64,000 bases of DNA, taken from assembly GCA_022800215.1 (NCBI GenBank), contig JAAWPV010000002.1, positions 1 through 64,000 on the forward strand, read 5' to 3'. Under the pieces are notes generated by a model that was given only the letters and a program-made list of their open reading frames with translations, was not told where the DNA came from and did no database searches. The number at the start of each line of letters is the position of its first letter. Position 1 is the first letter of the stretch. The stretch is from Oscillospiraceae bacterium. GTDB taxonomy: Bacteria > Bacillota > Clostridia > Oscillospirales > Oscillospiraceae. The position numbers and the translations under genes were made by a program. This document shows, piece by piece, positions 44,133 through 52,099 of this stretch.

Positions 44133-44479
44133 ATCACCCCTCCCAGAGGCCCACCATATGGATCTTTACCAGTGTCCTCGTATAATTTCAGGCGGCCTCT
44201 TAGGAGGCAGGCTTGGACCGCAAAGCAGTAGGCAAGAGCCACAGGGCATTCTGGATTATCAATCAGGCAGTCGCAAACTTTCTCATCTATTTCCTCCGGG
44301 CTGCCATCAGGAGCCTCCTCACATCTACGCAGGCAGCACTGAAGCTTGGCCCACTCGGTCAAAGGGACATCACCCTGAAGCCCATCGTGCCGGATATGCA
44401 CCCAACCATCTTTGCCAAACGCATAGTTGAGAAAGGTCGCAGCATTACTCTCCGGATAATTGGTTGTCAACCTATTCAT
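44129..44479 (-). CDS. Phage hypothetical protein
   Basis: A 116-residue protein (MNRLTTNYPESNAATFLNYA, ending in NPECPVALAYCFAVQACLLR, then KLYEDTGKDP) of a type frequent in clostridial prophages; no function known. ATG 44479 follows GAGGTG. Confidence 0.7.
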   Translation of the reverse strand: MNRLTTNYPESNAATFLNYAFGKDGWVHIRHDGLQGDVPLTEWAKLQCCLRRCEEAPDGSPEEIDEKVCDCLIDNPECPVALAYCFAVQACLLRGRLKLYEDTGKDPYGGPLGGVI

Positions 44480-44567
44480 TCTGCAACACCTCACTTTTTT
44501 CTTCAGGGAGGACAAGTTCCACCAGGATCGTAGCCAGCACCCCAGCCAGAAAAGGCTCAATCCACAT
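44472..44567 (-). CDS. 31-residue membrane peptide
   Basis: A short ORF, MWIEPFLAGVLATILVELVL then PEEKSEVLQNE, with one membrane helix and GGGGTG upstream. It overlaps both neighbours and fits the operon spacing, but coding is uncertain. Confidence 0.5.
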   Translation of the reverse strand: MWIEPFLAGVLATILVELVLPEEKSEVLQNE

Positions 44568-44883
44568 TCTCGTACACCCCCATTTCTGGACGATAGGTAA
44601 TTGGATGGCCGCCACGGCCTCCTGCTCCCGGGGTAAGTTCGGAAGTCGGATCGCCGCATACTACAAAAGGAGAGGTTTGTTTGGCAAACTCAATAAAATC
44701 CGTCAGGGTTTTGGTGGGAACACCGCACATCTTGGCAAGATGTTCAATGGCCATATCCTCCTTATGTTCCAAATCGTGGAGCTTACAGAGGGCGGCATAG
44801 ACCTTTGACGGTAGCGTGGAGAGCGCCACCCCTTCGATACCCCACTCACCGTTAGGCCGGTAAAAAGTAAGATTTGCCATCAA
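44557..44883 (-). CDS. Phage helix-turn-helix-like hypothetical protein
   Basis: A 108-residue protein (MANLTFYRPNGEWGIEGVAL, LPSKVYAALCKLHDLEHKED, HLAKMCGVPTKTLTDFIEF). The middle may form an HTH. Function unknown. Confidence 0.68.
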   Translation of the reverse strand: MMANLTFYRPNGEWGIEGVALSTLPSKVYAALCKLHDLEHKEDMAIEHLAKMCGVPTKTLTDFIEFAKQTSPFVVCGDPTSELTPGAGGRGGHPITYRPEMGVYENVD

Positions 44884-45050
44884 GATCGCCCCGCTTTCTT
44901 GGCCACCATTTCGTATGTGTCCCCATACCGCCGCCTGCCACAGTGGGTACAGGTGATTTTATTGTCCACCCCTCCGCCGATCCGGGTGAGGGAGTAACCC
45001 TCCTTCAGCAAGGCAGCGCAAGGCACGCAAAGATCAACTTTCTTTTTCAT
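44880..45050 (-). CDS. Small phage zinc-ribbon protein
   Basis: A 56-residue protein with CVPC and CTHC pairs (MKKKVDLCVPCAALLKEG, KITCTHCGRRRYG). Probably a zinc ribbon; function unknown. Confidence 0.7.
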   Translation of the reverse strand: MKKKVDLCVPCAALLKEGYSLTRIGGGVDNKITCTHCGRRRYGDTYEMVAKKAGRS

Positions 45051-45243
45051 GATTTCGCCCCTTTTTTCGGATTGTAGCCACCTGGCCGGTGGCAAAGTAC
45101 CGGCGGCGACCCTGGCGCTTCTCCACATCTGCAAAGTCGCCAGTCTGCCGGGCCAGCTTCTGAGCCTGGGCGATGGCGCTCTCCGGGTTCTTGTGAAACC
45201 CGGAGAGCCGTCCATTCCGATCATAAACACAGAAGTCAGCCAT
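45034..45243 (-). CDS. Small basic phage protein
   Basis: A 69-residue basic protein (MADFCVYDRNGRLSGFHKNP, ESAIAQAQKLARQTGDFADV). GGAGGTG precedes ATG 45243. Not recognised. Confidence 0.65.
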   Translation of the reverse strand: MADFCVYDRNGRLSGFHKNPESAIAQAQKLARQTGDFADVEKRQGRRRYFATGQVATIRKKGRNHEKES

Positions 45244-45466
45244 CACACTGCACCTCCTTCGCAAAGTACCCGCCGGAGGAGTAGTCCCAATCAATGGCGC
45301 CATCGGGATATACCCCGCAACCATGGGCATGAAGTGTCCAACCGCTGGCAGTATTCTGCATCACAGCATGGTAGAGATCGCTCAATCCCCGCAGACACCT
45401 GAACTCCCCACCGCCACGATTGCGGTAGATCTGGCCGGGGAGTGGGGTAAACTTCTGCCGCTCCAT
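45236..45466 (-). CDS. Phage hypothetical protein after parB
   Basis: A 76-residue protein (MERQKFTPLPGQIYRNRGGG, later GWTLHAHGCGVYPDGAIDWD) of a type seen beside parB in clostridial elements. Begins at the parB stop. Confidence 0.68.
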   Translation of the reverse strand: MERQKFTPLPGQIYRNRGGGEFRCLRGLSDLYHAVMQNTASGWTLHAHGCGVYPDGAIDWDYSSGGYFAKEVQCDG

Positions 45467-46971
45467 TACTCATCCCCCGGGAGCAGCGTCCACCTCGTAA
45501 ACTGCTGCGCCAGCCCAGTCAGTTCTTTCTTGGGATCACCAGGGGCGTGGAAGCGGAAACCGTCCCATACAGCGGGGGTGTACTTGGGGCCATCGTTTGT
45601 CATAGCGTAAACGACAATCGTTTTATCTGTGGGGGGAGTTTCACCCCGGCTCCGCCATTCCCGAACTTCCTTCGTGATTTCCTGAACCTGCCGAGGTTCA
45701 TCGGTTCTGCAGAAAAGGAAGTCCAAAGAAACACCCAGCTTATCAGCCAGATCCACCAGCTCTTCCACACCCAAGCTCTGCAGCGGATGGTCGTCCGTCA
45801 TCGAGATACCGTTACCATCAAGAGTTTCTCCGGCAAAGCGATGTTTGACCTCGGCAACATCGTCTTCGTCGGGGGAATACACCCACAACTCCATGAGTGA
45901 ATCCAGTGGGACATTAGCCGTCTTTATGGCATTTCCCAAGCGAACCCAAGCCTTCCGACCAATCTCCCGCTGTGCTTCCTCTTCCGCCTCTCGCTCTTTG
46001 GCTTCTTGGGCCTCCCGTGCCTTTTTGGCCGCAGCCTCTTCCGCCTTCTTCTGGGCTATTTCACGACATGGGGCACAACTTTTTTTACAAGTGGCGAGCT
46101 TATAACAGTTAGCACAACAACGGGCACAGTCTGCCCACCGACTATCTTTGATGGCGGTTTCCACTCGCACATCGACACGCTCACATTTCCCATCGCCATT
46201 TTTGTCACAGTGGGTACCACGCAAATCTTTCACGACATCCGCAAGCCCGGAATATCTCCATGTCGGAATGTCCTTAATTTTTGTTTTGCCATCCTTAGTC
46301 AGAGCTTCATAGGTCAGCTTTTGGATTTCCGGGGAAAGTCGAGCCAACTCATACGCAGAGGACTCAACCAAAGATCCATCCTCAAAGTGGCCCTTCCAAG
46401 GATCAGTCAGTCCCTCTCGAATCACCTTCAGCCGGGCCAGCCGGGACTTGGACACCTGGCACGCCTCGGCCACATGATCCCGCATCCTGCCGGGGAACTC
46501 GGTGCCCTCCTCCTGGAGCTGGTAGAGAAGATCCTCCACATCCTTGGCCTGCTGGGCCATATCCGCCGGGGAGAGCATTCGGGTAGAGCTGTTGGCAAAG
46601 ATTAGTCGGAGCTTCCGCATAGCAGCGCTCTCCTGGCGGCCCTCGATCAGACAGGGAATCAGCCGGAAGTCATCCTTGCCCTCACCAACCAAGATGGACA
46701 GTGCTGCTCGGCGGCGATGGCCGGAAACGATGATGTACTTACCCTCATTCTCAGGGTCGGGCCGCACCCGCAGGGGCTGCTGAAGTCCAATAAGTTCAAT
46801 GTTACCGGCCAGATCATCCAGACCGTCCATGCTATAGAAATTGTCTGGATCAGGCTGAACCAGCTCTATATCCAGATATTTCAACTGTTCCCGGCCCTCA
46901 ATGCCGGTGTCCAGATTGGACACAGACCCCAGGGCAGCAGCCAGGTCAAAGCCCTTTTGTTTCTCAGCCAT
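45466..46971 (-). CDS. ParB/Spo0J-like partition protein
   Basis: A 501-residue DNA-binding protein. The ParB N-terminal domain (about residues 30-130: LIGLQQPLRVRPDPEN, IIVSGHRRRAALSILVG) is followed by an HTH (VAEACQVSKSRLARLKVI), a cysteine cluster (CARCCANCYKLATCKKSCAP, perhaps zinc), a charged coiled coil and a C-terminal domain. Much longer than chromosomal ParB. Its start overlaps the ParA stop. Palindrome copy 5 lies in its own codons 16-21. Confidence 0.88.
   Translation of the reverse strand: MAEKQKGFDLAAALGSVSNLDTGIEGREQLKYLDIELVQPDPDNFYSMDGLDDLAGNIELIGLQQPLRVRPDPENEGKYIIVSGHRRRAALSILVGEGKDDFRLIPCLIEGRQESAAMRKLRLIFANSSTRMLSPADMAQQAKDVEDLLYQLQEEGTEFPGRMRDHVAEACQVSKSRLARLKVIREGLTDPWKGHFEDGSLVESSAYELARLSPEIQKLTYEALTKDGKTKIKDIPTWRYSGLADVVKDLRGTHCDKNGDGKCERVDVRVETAIKDSRWADCARCCANCYKLATCKKSCAPCREIAQKKAEEAAAKKAREAQEAKEREAEEEAQREIGRKAWVRLGNAIKTANVPLDSLMELWVYSPDEDDVAEVKHRFAGETLDGNGISMTDDHPLQSLGVEELVDLADKLGVSLDFLFCRTDEPRQVQEITKEVREWRSRGETPPTDKTIVVYAMTNDGPKYTPAVWDGFRFHAPGDPKKELTGLAQQFTRWTLLPGDE
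46907..46923. repeat. Dispersed phage palindrome, copy 5
   Basis: GTGTCCAGATTGGACAC, one base off the perfect form, within the start of parB; still read as VSNLDT because the change is synonymous (CTG for TTG). Confidence 0.8.
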
Positions 46972-47767
46972 TATTTGGCCCTCCCTTCATCAATTCCCGT
47001 ACCAGCTTGCGGTAGTCTACCCCGGCTGCAGAACGGGGAGAACTCACCAAAAGCGGCTCCTGAGCGTAGGTCATGGCCTTGGCCTTCTTGGTATACCGAA
47101 TGGCGGGCAATACCGGCAGCCCAGCTTCCTCCAGCTCGCTCACCGCATCGGCATCCTCCTGGTCCCCCTCCCACATGGTAGGCAGGCATCCCAGCAGTTT
47201 GAGCTTTGGATTGATCTGCCGCATGTTGTGGATTTGCCGGAGAAGGTTGGTCATCCCCCTGAGGGAGAAGGCATCCAATTTGATGGGAATGAGTACCTCA
47301 CCCGCCATCAAGAGGGCGGCCGCACTGGCCGCATTAAAGGCCGGCGGGCAGTCGATGAGGCACCAGTCATAACAGTCTTCGTCTTCATCACTAAGGGCAT
47401 CCAGCTCCCGGCGGAGATCTCGCAGCACGGTGACATTGACCCGCTGGTCCTCCACCTTACTCAAATCCAGGTCCATGAGGCTCTCATCCCCACTGATGAG
47501 TTCAATGCCCTCAAAGTTGCTGCACTCGATAGCGGCCATAGCCGCCTCATCCAGCGTCAGACAGGGATCCGGTTTCATTCTCAGCAATTCCGCCAGATTT
47601 CCGTTGGCCGGATCTCCGCCGAAGAACTCGGTTGTATTACACTGGCTGTCCGCATCGATGACCAGGACCTGCTGCTTGTAGTCTCTGGCCAGCACGGCGG
47701 CCACATTGATGACGGTGGTGGTCTTGGCCACACCGCCCTTGAGATTTACTACCGCTATGGTTCTCAC
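46964..47767 (-). CDS. ParA-type partition ATPase
   Basis: A 267-residue Walker-type ATPase that positions replicons together with ParB. Deviant Walker A KGGVAKTTT (residue 10-18), Walker A' VLVIDADSQCN and Walker B WCLIDCPPAF are intact. No N-terminal HTH, so it is type Ib/chromosomal-like in size. Pairs with ParB by an 8-base overlap. Confidence 0.92.
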   Translation of the reverse strand: MRTIAVVNLKGGVAKTTTVINVAAVLARDYKQQVLVIDADSQCNTTEFFGGDPANGNLAELLRMKPDPCLTLDEAAMAAIECSNFEGIELISGDESLMDLDLSKVEDQRVNVTVLRDLRRELDALSDEDEDCYDWCLIDCPPAFNAASAAALLMAGEVLIPIKLDAFSLRGMTNLLRQIHNMRQINPKLKLLGCLPTMWEGDQEDADAVSELEEAGLPVLPAIRYTKKAKAMTYAQEPLLVSSPRSAAGVDYRKLVRELMKGGPNNG

Positions 47768-48048
47768 GTTTTTTCCTCCTCGTCCATCTTCGCCCCGCAG
47801 TTGGGGCAGTAATTTTTCTTCTTAAAGTTCCCCAAGTGGTTCTTGATTTCAATTTCACACTTGCACAGCGAGCAAACTAAAAATACTCCATCCTTCACCC
47901 ACCGCCCATGTCTCACAGGCTCCACGTCGGCGGCAGGAACCCCATTTATAATTCCCTCAATAGGTACGCCTTTCGACCATGCTCTCCACATCGGATTGTC
48001 AAACGCTTTAATTACCGCCTCCCGGTCAATGTATTCAGGCATTTTCAT
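47764..48048 (-). CDS. Phage zinc-ribbon protein (IDREA type)
   Basis: A 94-residue protein, MPEYIDREAVIKAF ... PAADVEPVRHGRWVKDG and a CSLC ... YCPNCGAKM zinc ribbon. Very common in clostridial phages; function unknown. Confidence 0.8.
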   Translation of the reverse strand: MKMPEYIDREAVIKAFDNPMWRAWSKGVPIEGIINGVPAADVEPVRHGRWVKDGVFLVCSLCKCEIEIKNHLGNFKKKNYCPNCGAKMDEEEKT

Positions 48049-48583
48049 CCGCCTCCATCAGTGCCGCCTCTGCCTCCGCCTTGGTTTGATACACATCCTC
48101 ACTTGGGAATACCATAAGGGTTGTGTCGTAGTTTTCTACTGTTTCCTGCATATGATAACTCAAAGTTTCTTCTGCCTCCGTCATGTCATTGATATAGGCG
48201 GACACAATAACAGCCCCCAGCACCTCTGCCAAAAACATAGAGCCTGCCACGTCAAGGGCTTCACCATACTCATCCCGCTCTATCACCCAAACACAGTCAC
48301 CGGGTTTGAAACGAGATACCACCAGCCGCCCATCCTTCTCGGCCTGGGCAAGCTCCGCCACCCGCTCCGGCATCAACCCGGTGGCAATATAGGCATCCGC
48401 TACTGTTAGTTTACAAGCCACCTTTGCTATCTCAACCGCCGACAACGTGTCTTCTGGGGCCACACCCTTGTCCTCGTAGGCGGCAAGGCGGTCAAGTATT
48501 AACCCTGCAATATTAGGGCCGTATTTGGTATAGTTATCCGCAAAGACAGCGCCGCCCGATAGCCGCTTAGTCAACCTCTCCAT
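48035..48583 (-). CDS. Phage hypothetical protein
   Basis: A 182-residue protein starting MERLTKRLSGGAVFADNYTK with LILDRLAAYEDKGVAPEDTL, a pattern frequent next to phage replication genes. A central FKPGDCVWVIERDE resembles an SH3-like fold. Function unknown. Confidence 0.75.
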   Translation of the reverse strand: MERLTKRLSGGAVFADNYTKYGPNIAGLILDRLAAYEDKGVAPEDTLSAVEIAKVACKLTVADAYIATGLMPERVAELAQAEKDGRLVVSRFKPGDCVWVIERDEYGEALDVAGSMFLAEVLGAVIVSAYINDMTEAEETLSYHMQETVENYDTTLMVFPSEDVYQTKAEAEAALMEADENA

Positions 48584-48603
48584 GTCAATCTCTTCTCCCT
48601 TCC

Positions 48604-49920
48604 TCAGTACGGCACATCCGTATCATCCGGCAACTCCTTCAAATCCAGCTGTTTATATTCCGGCTCCTCACGCTTGGGCTTGCGGATGGTCTGATCGTGG
48701 TTGAGGCGAAAGGTCTGGATATCCCCGTCAAAGCTGAGAAATACCCGGCCTACCTCGCCTTCTTTGTTCTTCTCGATGGATAACACCCGCCGGCTGTGAG
48801 GGTTGTCCGGCTCTTCCTTGTAGAGCATCAGAACGGCGTCGGCGTCCTGCTCCAGCTGCCCACTCTCCCGGAGGTCTTTCAGCCGAGGTGCCCGCTGCTG
48901 CTTGCCCTGGGTATCCGGGCGAGAGAGCTGAGCCAAACCGATCACCGTGATGCCCGTTGTTTGGGCCTTGGTATGGAGGGCGATGGATACGCTTGTGATC
49001 TCCTCCGTCCTGCCCCGGCCCTGGGTGCCCCGGATCAGCTGCACATAGTCCACCAGGATGATATCGTACCGGTGAGCCTGGGCGTGAGAGTAGATATCCT
49101 CCACGGTACAGCCGCCGGCCATAATGACCTCCAGCTTGCGGGAAATATAGTCTCCAGAGATCCGGGTCAATTCGTCGTAGTCGTCCTGTTCCATCTCTCG
49201 GCGCTTGATCCGGCCCATGGAGATCTTGGCCATGGTAGACACCAGCCGATCATGGAGCGTCTTGTCGTCGGTTTCCAGGCTGTAAAAGCCCACCCGGTGA
49301 TATTTGGCCATGGTGAGGGCAACCGAGAGGGCGAAGGCGGTCTTTCCGTGGGAGGCATAGCCGCCGATGAGGACGTACTTGCCTGAGCCTATGTACATCC
49401 GGTCATCCAGTTCTTTGAGTCCCCAGGAGTAGTACCGCTCTTTGGTTTTCTGGCGCTCCAGAAAGTCGGTGAGCCCTTGCTCCATGGTCACGGTCCTCAT
49501 CCGGGGATTATCCGCGAGATTTCCCTCCAACTGAGCGATATACCCCCTGGCGGCGTCCTCGTCCTGTACCGTTTGCAGCAGTCCGCCCAGATGCCGGATC
49601 CGTTCCAGCCGGGCCTGCTGCCGCATAATGGGCACATAGACATCTACGTTGGCGGCGGTGGGCGTGATCTCCATGCAGCCCTTGACGAGGTCGTACCAGT
49701 CCACCGATTCGTCGCCGGCGAGGGCATTAACCACAGTAACCGGATCTACCGCAGCCCCGTCAGAGAAGAGCTTACGGATGGAAAAATAGATTTTCCGGTA
49801 GGCATCTGTCACGAAGTCCTCACCGGTGATCTTGCCCAAAGTGGGCCCCACCGTCCGCTCATCGATGAGCATGGACCCGATGACGCTGGCTTGGGTGGCC
49901 ACCAGGTCTTTTACGTCCAT
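48604..49920 (-). CDS. Replicative DNA helicase, DnaB type
   Basis: A 438-residue hexameric helicase. N-terminal domain (ASVIGSMLIDERTVGPTL) and RecA-like motor with Walker A GGYASHGKTAFALSVA, Walker B YDIILVDYVQLIRG and DLRESGQLEQDADAVLML. Loaded at the phage origin, presumably by the protein at 49911. Confidence 0.95.
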   Translation of the reverse strand: MDVKDLVATQASVIGSMLIDERTVGPTLGKITGEDFVTDAYRKIYFSIRKLFSDGAAVDPVTVVNALAGDESVDWYDLVKGCMEITPTAANVDVYVPIMRQQARLERIRHLGGLLQTVQDEDAARGYIAQLEGNLADNPRMRTVTMEQGLTDFLERQKTKERYYSWGLKELDDRMYIGSGKYVLIGGYASHGKTAFALSVALTMAKYHRVGFYSLETDDKTLHDRLVSTMAKISMGRIKRREMEQDDYDELTRISGDYISRKLEVIMAGGCTVEDIYSHAQAHRYDIILVDYVQLIRGTQGRGRTEEITSVSIALHTKAQTTGITVIGLAQLSRPDTQGKQQRAPRLKDLRESGQLEQDADAVLMLYKEEPDNPHSRRVLSIEKNKEGEVGRVFLSFDGDIQTFRLNHDQTIRKPKREEPEYKQLDLKELPDDTDVPY

Positions 49921-50666
49921 ACCGGAAGCCCCCTATCCTCTACCCGCAATGGGCCATCATCCTCTGCATCCTGGCCGGCGGGGAGGGGATCATCCTCCCA
50001 ACGGCGGTTATTGAGCCAGGTGGAGGCGTATGGGATCCCAACGCCCCGGCGCCACTGTTCCCCCTTGACCTGGGCCATCAGAGCGTTACCCATGGTCTGA
50101 ATCAGCGTATCATCCGGCTTCAGTCGGTCCCAGGCCTTTACCGCTCCCGCCCGGTTCTCCCCTCGGCCATGCTTGCGGTAATAGCCCCACCAGCGCTCAA
50201 ATGCCTCCGGTTTCCATTTGGGCATTGACACACCGCGTGCCCCCTTGGGGGGTATGGGGGTATTGTTAGTATTATATTGTTCTTCCTTAATAGGAAAATC
50301 ATTTTTGAGGGGAGGGTCACCTTTTTTTTGAGGGGAGGTCCCCTCATTTTTGAGGGGAGGGGTAACCCCCACCTGAAGGCCAGCATAGATCCTCCGCTCC
50401 TCCACTTCTTTGGTCCGCTTATTGCGAACGATCTCCACCTGTATGTATCCTCTGTCAGCCAAGGCGTTGAGCAGCCTTTGGATGGTGGCGACGCTCCAAC
50501 CGTAGACCTTCGAAAAGAAAGCGTTTTGCGCGTAGCAGTAGCCCTTTTCATTGGTAAGGGCAGATATCTCACCGTAGAGCAGCTTTGCATTGGGAGGGAG
50601 GGCCTCATCATATCGAACATCCGCCGGGATCACGGCCCAATATGCTGGTGTTTTGACCTCATTCAT
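49911..50666 (-). CDS. Phage replication initiation protein (winged-helix type)
   Basis: A 251-residue protein. The N-terminal domain (about 1-90) is a RepA_N/DnaD-like winged helix (YWAVIPADVRYDEALPPNAK, FFSKVYGWSVATIQRLLNAL); the C-terminal domain (about 145-235: FERWWGYYRKHGRGENRAGA) resembles DnaD/DnaT helicase-loader modules. The linker (PPLKNEGTSPQKKGDPPLKN) is encoded by three iterons. ATG 50666 follows GGGGGA; overlaps dnaB by 10 bases. Confidence 0.87.
   Translation of the reverse strand: MNEVKTPAYWAVIPADVRYDEALPPNAKLLYGEISALTNEKGYCYAQNAFFSKVYGWSVATIQRLLNALADRGYIQVEIVRNKRTKEVEERRIYAGLQVGVTPPLKNEGTSPQKKGDPPLKNDFPIKEEQYNTNNTPIPPKGARGVSMPKWKPEAFERWWGYYRKHGRGENRAGAVKAWDRLKPDDTLIQTMGNALMAQVKGEQWRRGVGIPYASTWLNNRRWEDDPLPAGQDAEDDGPLRVEDRGLPVWT
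50303..50361. repeat. Three iterons inside the replication gene
   Basis: TTTTTGAGGGGAGG at 50303-50316, 50326-50339 and 50348-50361, spaced 23 and 22 bp, beside an AT-rich stretch (about 50262-50302). Pattern of a lambda-type origin inside an initiator gene. Confidence 0.68.
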
Positions 50667-50694
50667 GGAATGGTCCCCCTTCTGCAAAAACCAC

Positions 50695-50723
50695 TTGCAT
50701 ATATGCAAAATATCCTGTATAAT
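50695..50723 (+). promoter_or_regulatory. Promoter of the antisense RNA
   Basis: TTGCAT (50695-50700), 17-bp spacer, perfect TATAAT (50718-50723), on the strand opposite to the replication operon. Confidence 0.68.
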
Positions 50724-50729
50724 CAGTTT

Positions 50730-50794
50730 GTTCTTGTGGAAGAACAGTTCCTTTGCCCCTTGGTGATGTGTGCGCATCGCCAGGGGCTTTTTTT
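50730..50794 (+). ncRNA. Predicted antisense small RNA upstream of the replication genes
   Basis: About 65 nt between a consensus-like promoter and an intrinsic terminator (stem 50755-50768 / 50775-50787, one bulge, then seven T). A first hairpin GTTCTT / AAGAAC (50730-50745 region) precedes it. No ORF. It is antisense to the leader of the gene starting at 50666 and abuts the stop of the HTH gene at 50793. Confidence 0.65.
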
Positions 50795-51077
50795 ATGCAC
50801 ATGACTGCTCCCTCCTTGCGGGATCGTAGGGGAGGCCGAATATCTCACAGACTTCCTCCGTGGTAAAGCCCATCCGGCGGATCAGCTGGGCCACTGCCTC
50901 AAACCCGAACCCCTTATAGGGATCCTGCTGGTAGCGGGAAAAAGTGCTTTTCGGGATTTGCAGATAGTCACAGACCTCCACGTCCTTCCGGAGCCCCATA
51001 TCTACCCGTGCTCGGGCCATGGCCCGCTCCAGGGCCTTTTCTCGCTGCTGCTGTTCGGTCAATCTTAGCTTCGGCAT
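50793..51077 (-). CDS. Phage helix-turn-helix regulator
   Basis: A 94-residue protein with an HTH around VEVCDYLQIPKSTFSRYQQD (residues 34-53) and a second helical part (GFTTEEVCEIFGLPYD). GAAGGAGGAG precedes ATG 51077. Probably controls early genes, in a cII-like position. Confidence 0.78.
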   Translation of the reverse strand: MPKLRLTEQQQREKALERAMARARVDMGLRKDVEVCDYLQIPKSTFSRYQQDPYKGFGFEAVAQLIRRMGFTTEEVCEIFGLPYDPARREQSCA

Positions 51078-51079
51078 AT

Positions 51080-51532
51080 CTACTCCTCCTTCGCATAGCG
51101 GAGCTCCATGGCGGCCTGACAGATGGCCTGCAGGTCCTCCATGATGGCATCGTATTCCCATCGTTCCTGGTCGTCGATCTGGCCGTCAGCAGCCAGGGCG
51201 ATCAATCGCCGGTCACTGTGGCGATCGGTAAAGGTCATTACCTTATCCAGTAGGGCCATGACAGCTTGGGGGAGCGGACGGCCCGGCTCAAAGGCCGGCA
51301 TGGTCTCCGCAATGCTCCCCCGGGACAGCTCCCGGAGATACATCCCAGCCATCCAGGGCGCCTCATAGCAGAGGGCCAGGGTATCCAACACCTCCACGGA
51401 GGCACGGGTGCGACCGCTCTCCCAGGACTGGATGGCATCTACAGAGTAGCCCGACATTTCCGCGGCCTTCTCCTGGGTAATGCCCCGGCTATTCCGCGCT
51501 CGGCGCAGGGCGTTGACTGACAAATTGTCCAT
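51080..51532 (-). CDS. Phage XRE-family regulator
   Basis: A 150-residue protein with an N-terminal Cro/C1 HTH (NSRGITQEKAAEMSGYSV, AIQSWESGRTRAS) and a helical C-terminal part (RLIALAADGQIDDQERWEYD). ATG 51532 is preferred; GTG 51541 is possible. Confidence 0.85.
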   Translation of the reverse strand: MDNLSVNALRRARNSRGITQEKAAEMSGYSVDAIQSWESGRTRASVEVLDTLALCYEAPWMAGMYLRELSRGSIAETMPAFEPGRPLPQAVMALLDKVMTFTDRHSDRRLIALAADGQIDDQERWEYDAIMEDLQAICQAAMELRYAKEE

Positions 51533-51537
51533 GGTGT

Positions 51538-51792
51538 TCACTCCTCCTCTGGGGTATCATAGTAATCAGGGACGGGGAAGTCCTCCGACCCTGGGTCCTG
51601 CTCCTTGACAAAGAGATCATCAATGGAACAGTGCAGCACCTTGGAGAGCCGGGGAATATCCCGGGTCTTGGGAAGAGAGACCTCAGTCTCCCAGTTGCCG
51701 ATGGCCCCCTGGACCACCCCCATCTGAACCCCCAGGGCGGACTGGGACATCCCGGCGGCCTCCCGGAGTTCCTTGATACGCATAACAGGCAT
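51538..51792 (-). CDS. Phage Cro-like XRE repressor
   Basis: An 84-residue protein (MRIKELREAAGMSQSALGVQ, GAIGNWETEVSLPKTRDIPR) with an acidic tail. GGAGGTGAT precedes ATG 51792. First gene of the - strand early operon, the place of Cro. Confidence 0.87.
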   Translation of the reverse strand: MPVMRIKELREAAGMSQSALGVQMGVVQGAIGNWETEVSLPKTRDIPRLSKVLHCSIDDLFVKEQDPGSEDFPVPDYYDTPEEE

Positions 51793-51808
51793 TGAATCAC
51801 CTCCTACC

Positions 51809-51845
51809 TTGCCCCAAATCAGCGATTATGATAGAATAGCGCTGA
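51809..51845 (+). promoter_or_regulatory. Promoter/operator of the small + strand gene
   Basis: TTGCCC (51809-51814), 17-bp spacer, TAGAAT (51832-51837). An inverted repeat TCAGCG / CGCTGA (51819-51824 / 51840-51845) and a TTATGATA word (51826-51833) overlap it. Confidence 0.5.
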
Positions 51846-51859
51846 AAGGGGGTGAAAAT

Positions 51860-52099
51860 ATGGCATTACCAGACTTTACTGATTTTTTAGCCTCTATCGA
51901 CTGGGAAGAAGCTGAAAAAATCGCTCAGGCACTTACGGTAGGCCGACCCGATATTCTTGTATTTGATAAAACAAACAAAGCTTCATTGGGTGCGGCATTA
52001 CATTCCGTAGGCGCAAATGCAATAGCTCAGGCAAATGCCAATACCTTGGCTTTGCTTACTCTTTATCATCGTTGGCTTCAGGATCAATTTTCGATTTGA
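51860..52099 (+). CDS. Small phage hypothetical protein
   Basis: A 79-residue protein (MALPDFTDFLASIDWEEAEK, SLGAALHSVGANAIAQANAN). AAAGGGGGTG precedes ATG 51860. Not recognised; its end overlaps the convergent gene by 44 bases. Confidence 0.65.
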   Translation: MALPDFTDFLASIDWEEAEKIAQALTVGRPDILVFDKTNKASLGAALHSVGANAIAQANANTLALLTLYHRWLQDQFSI

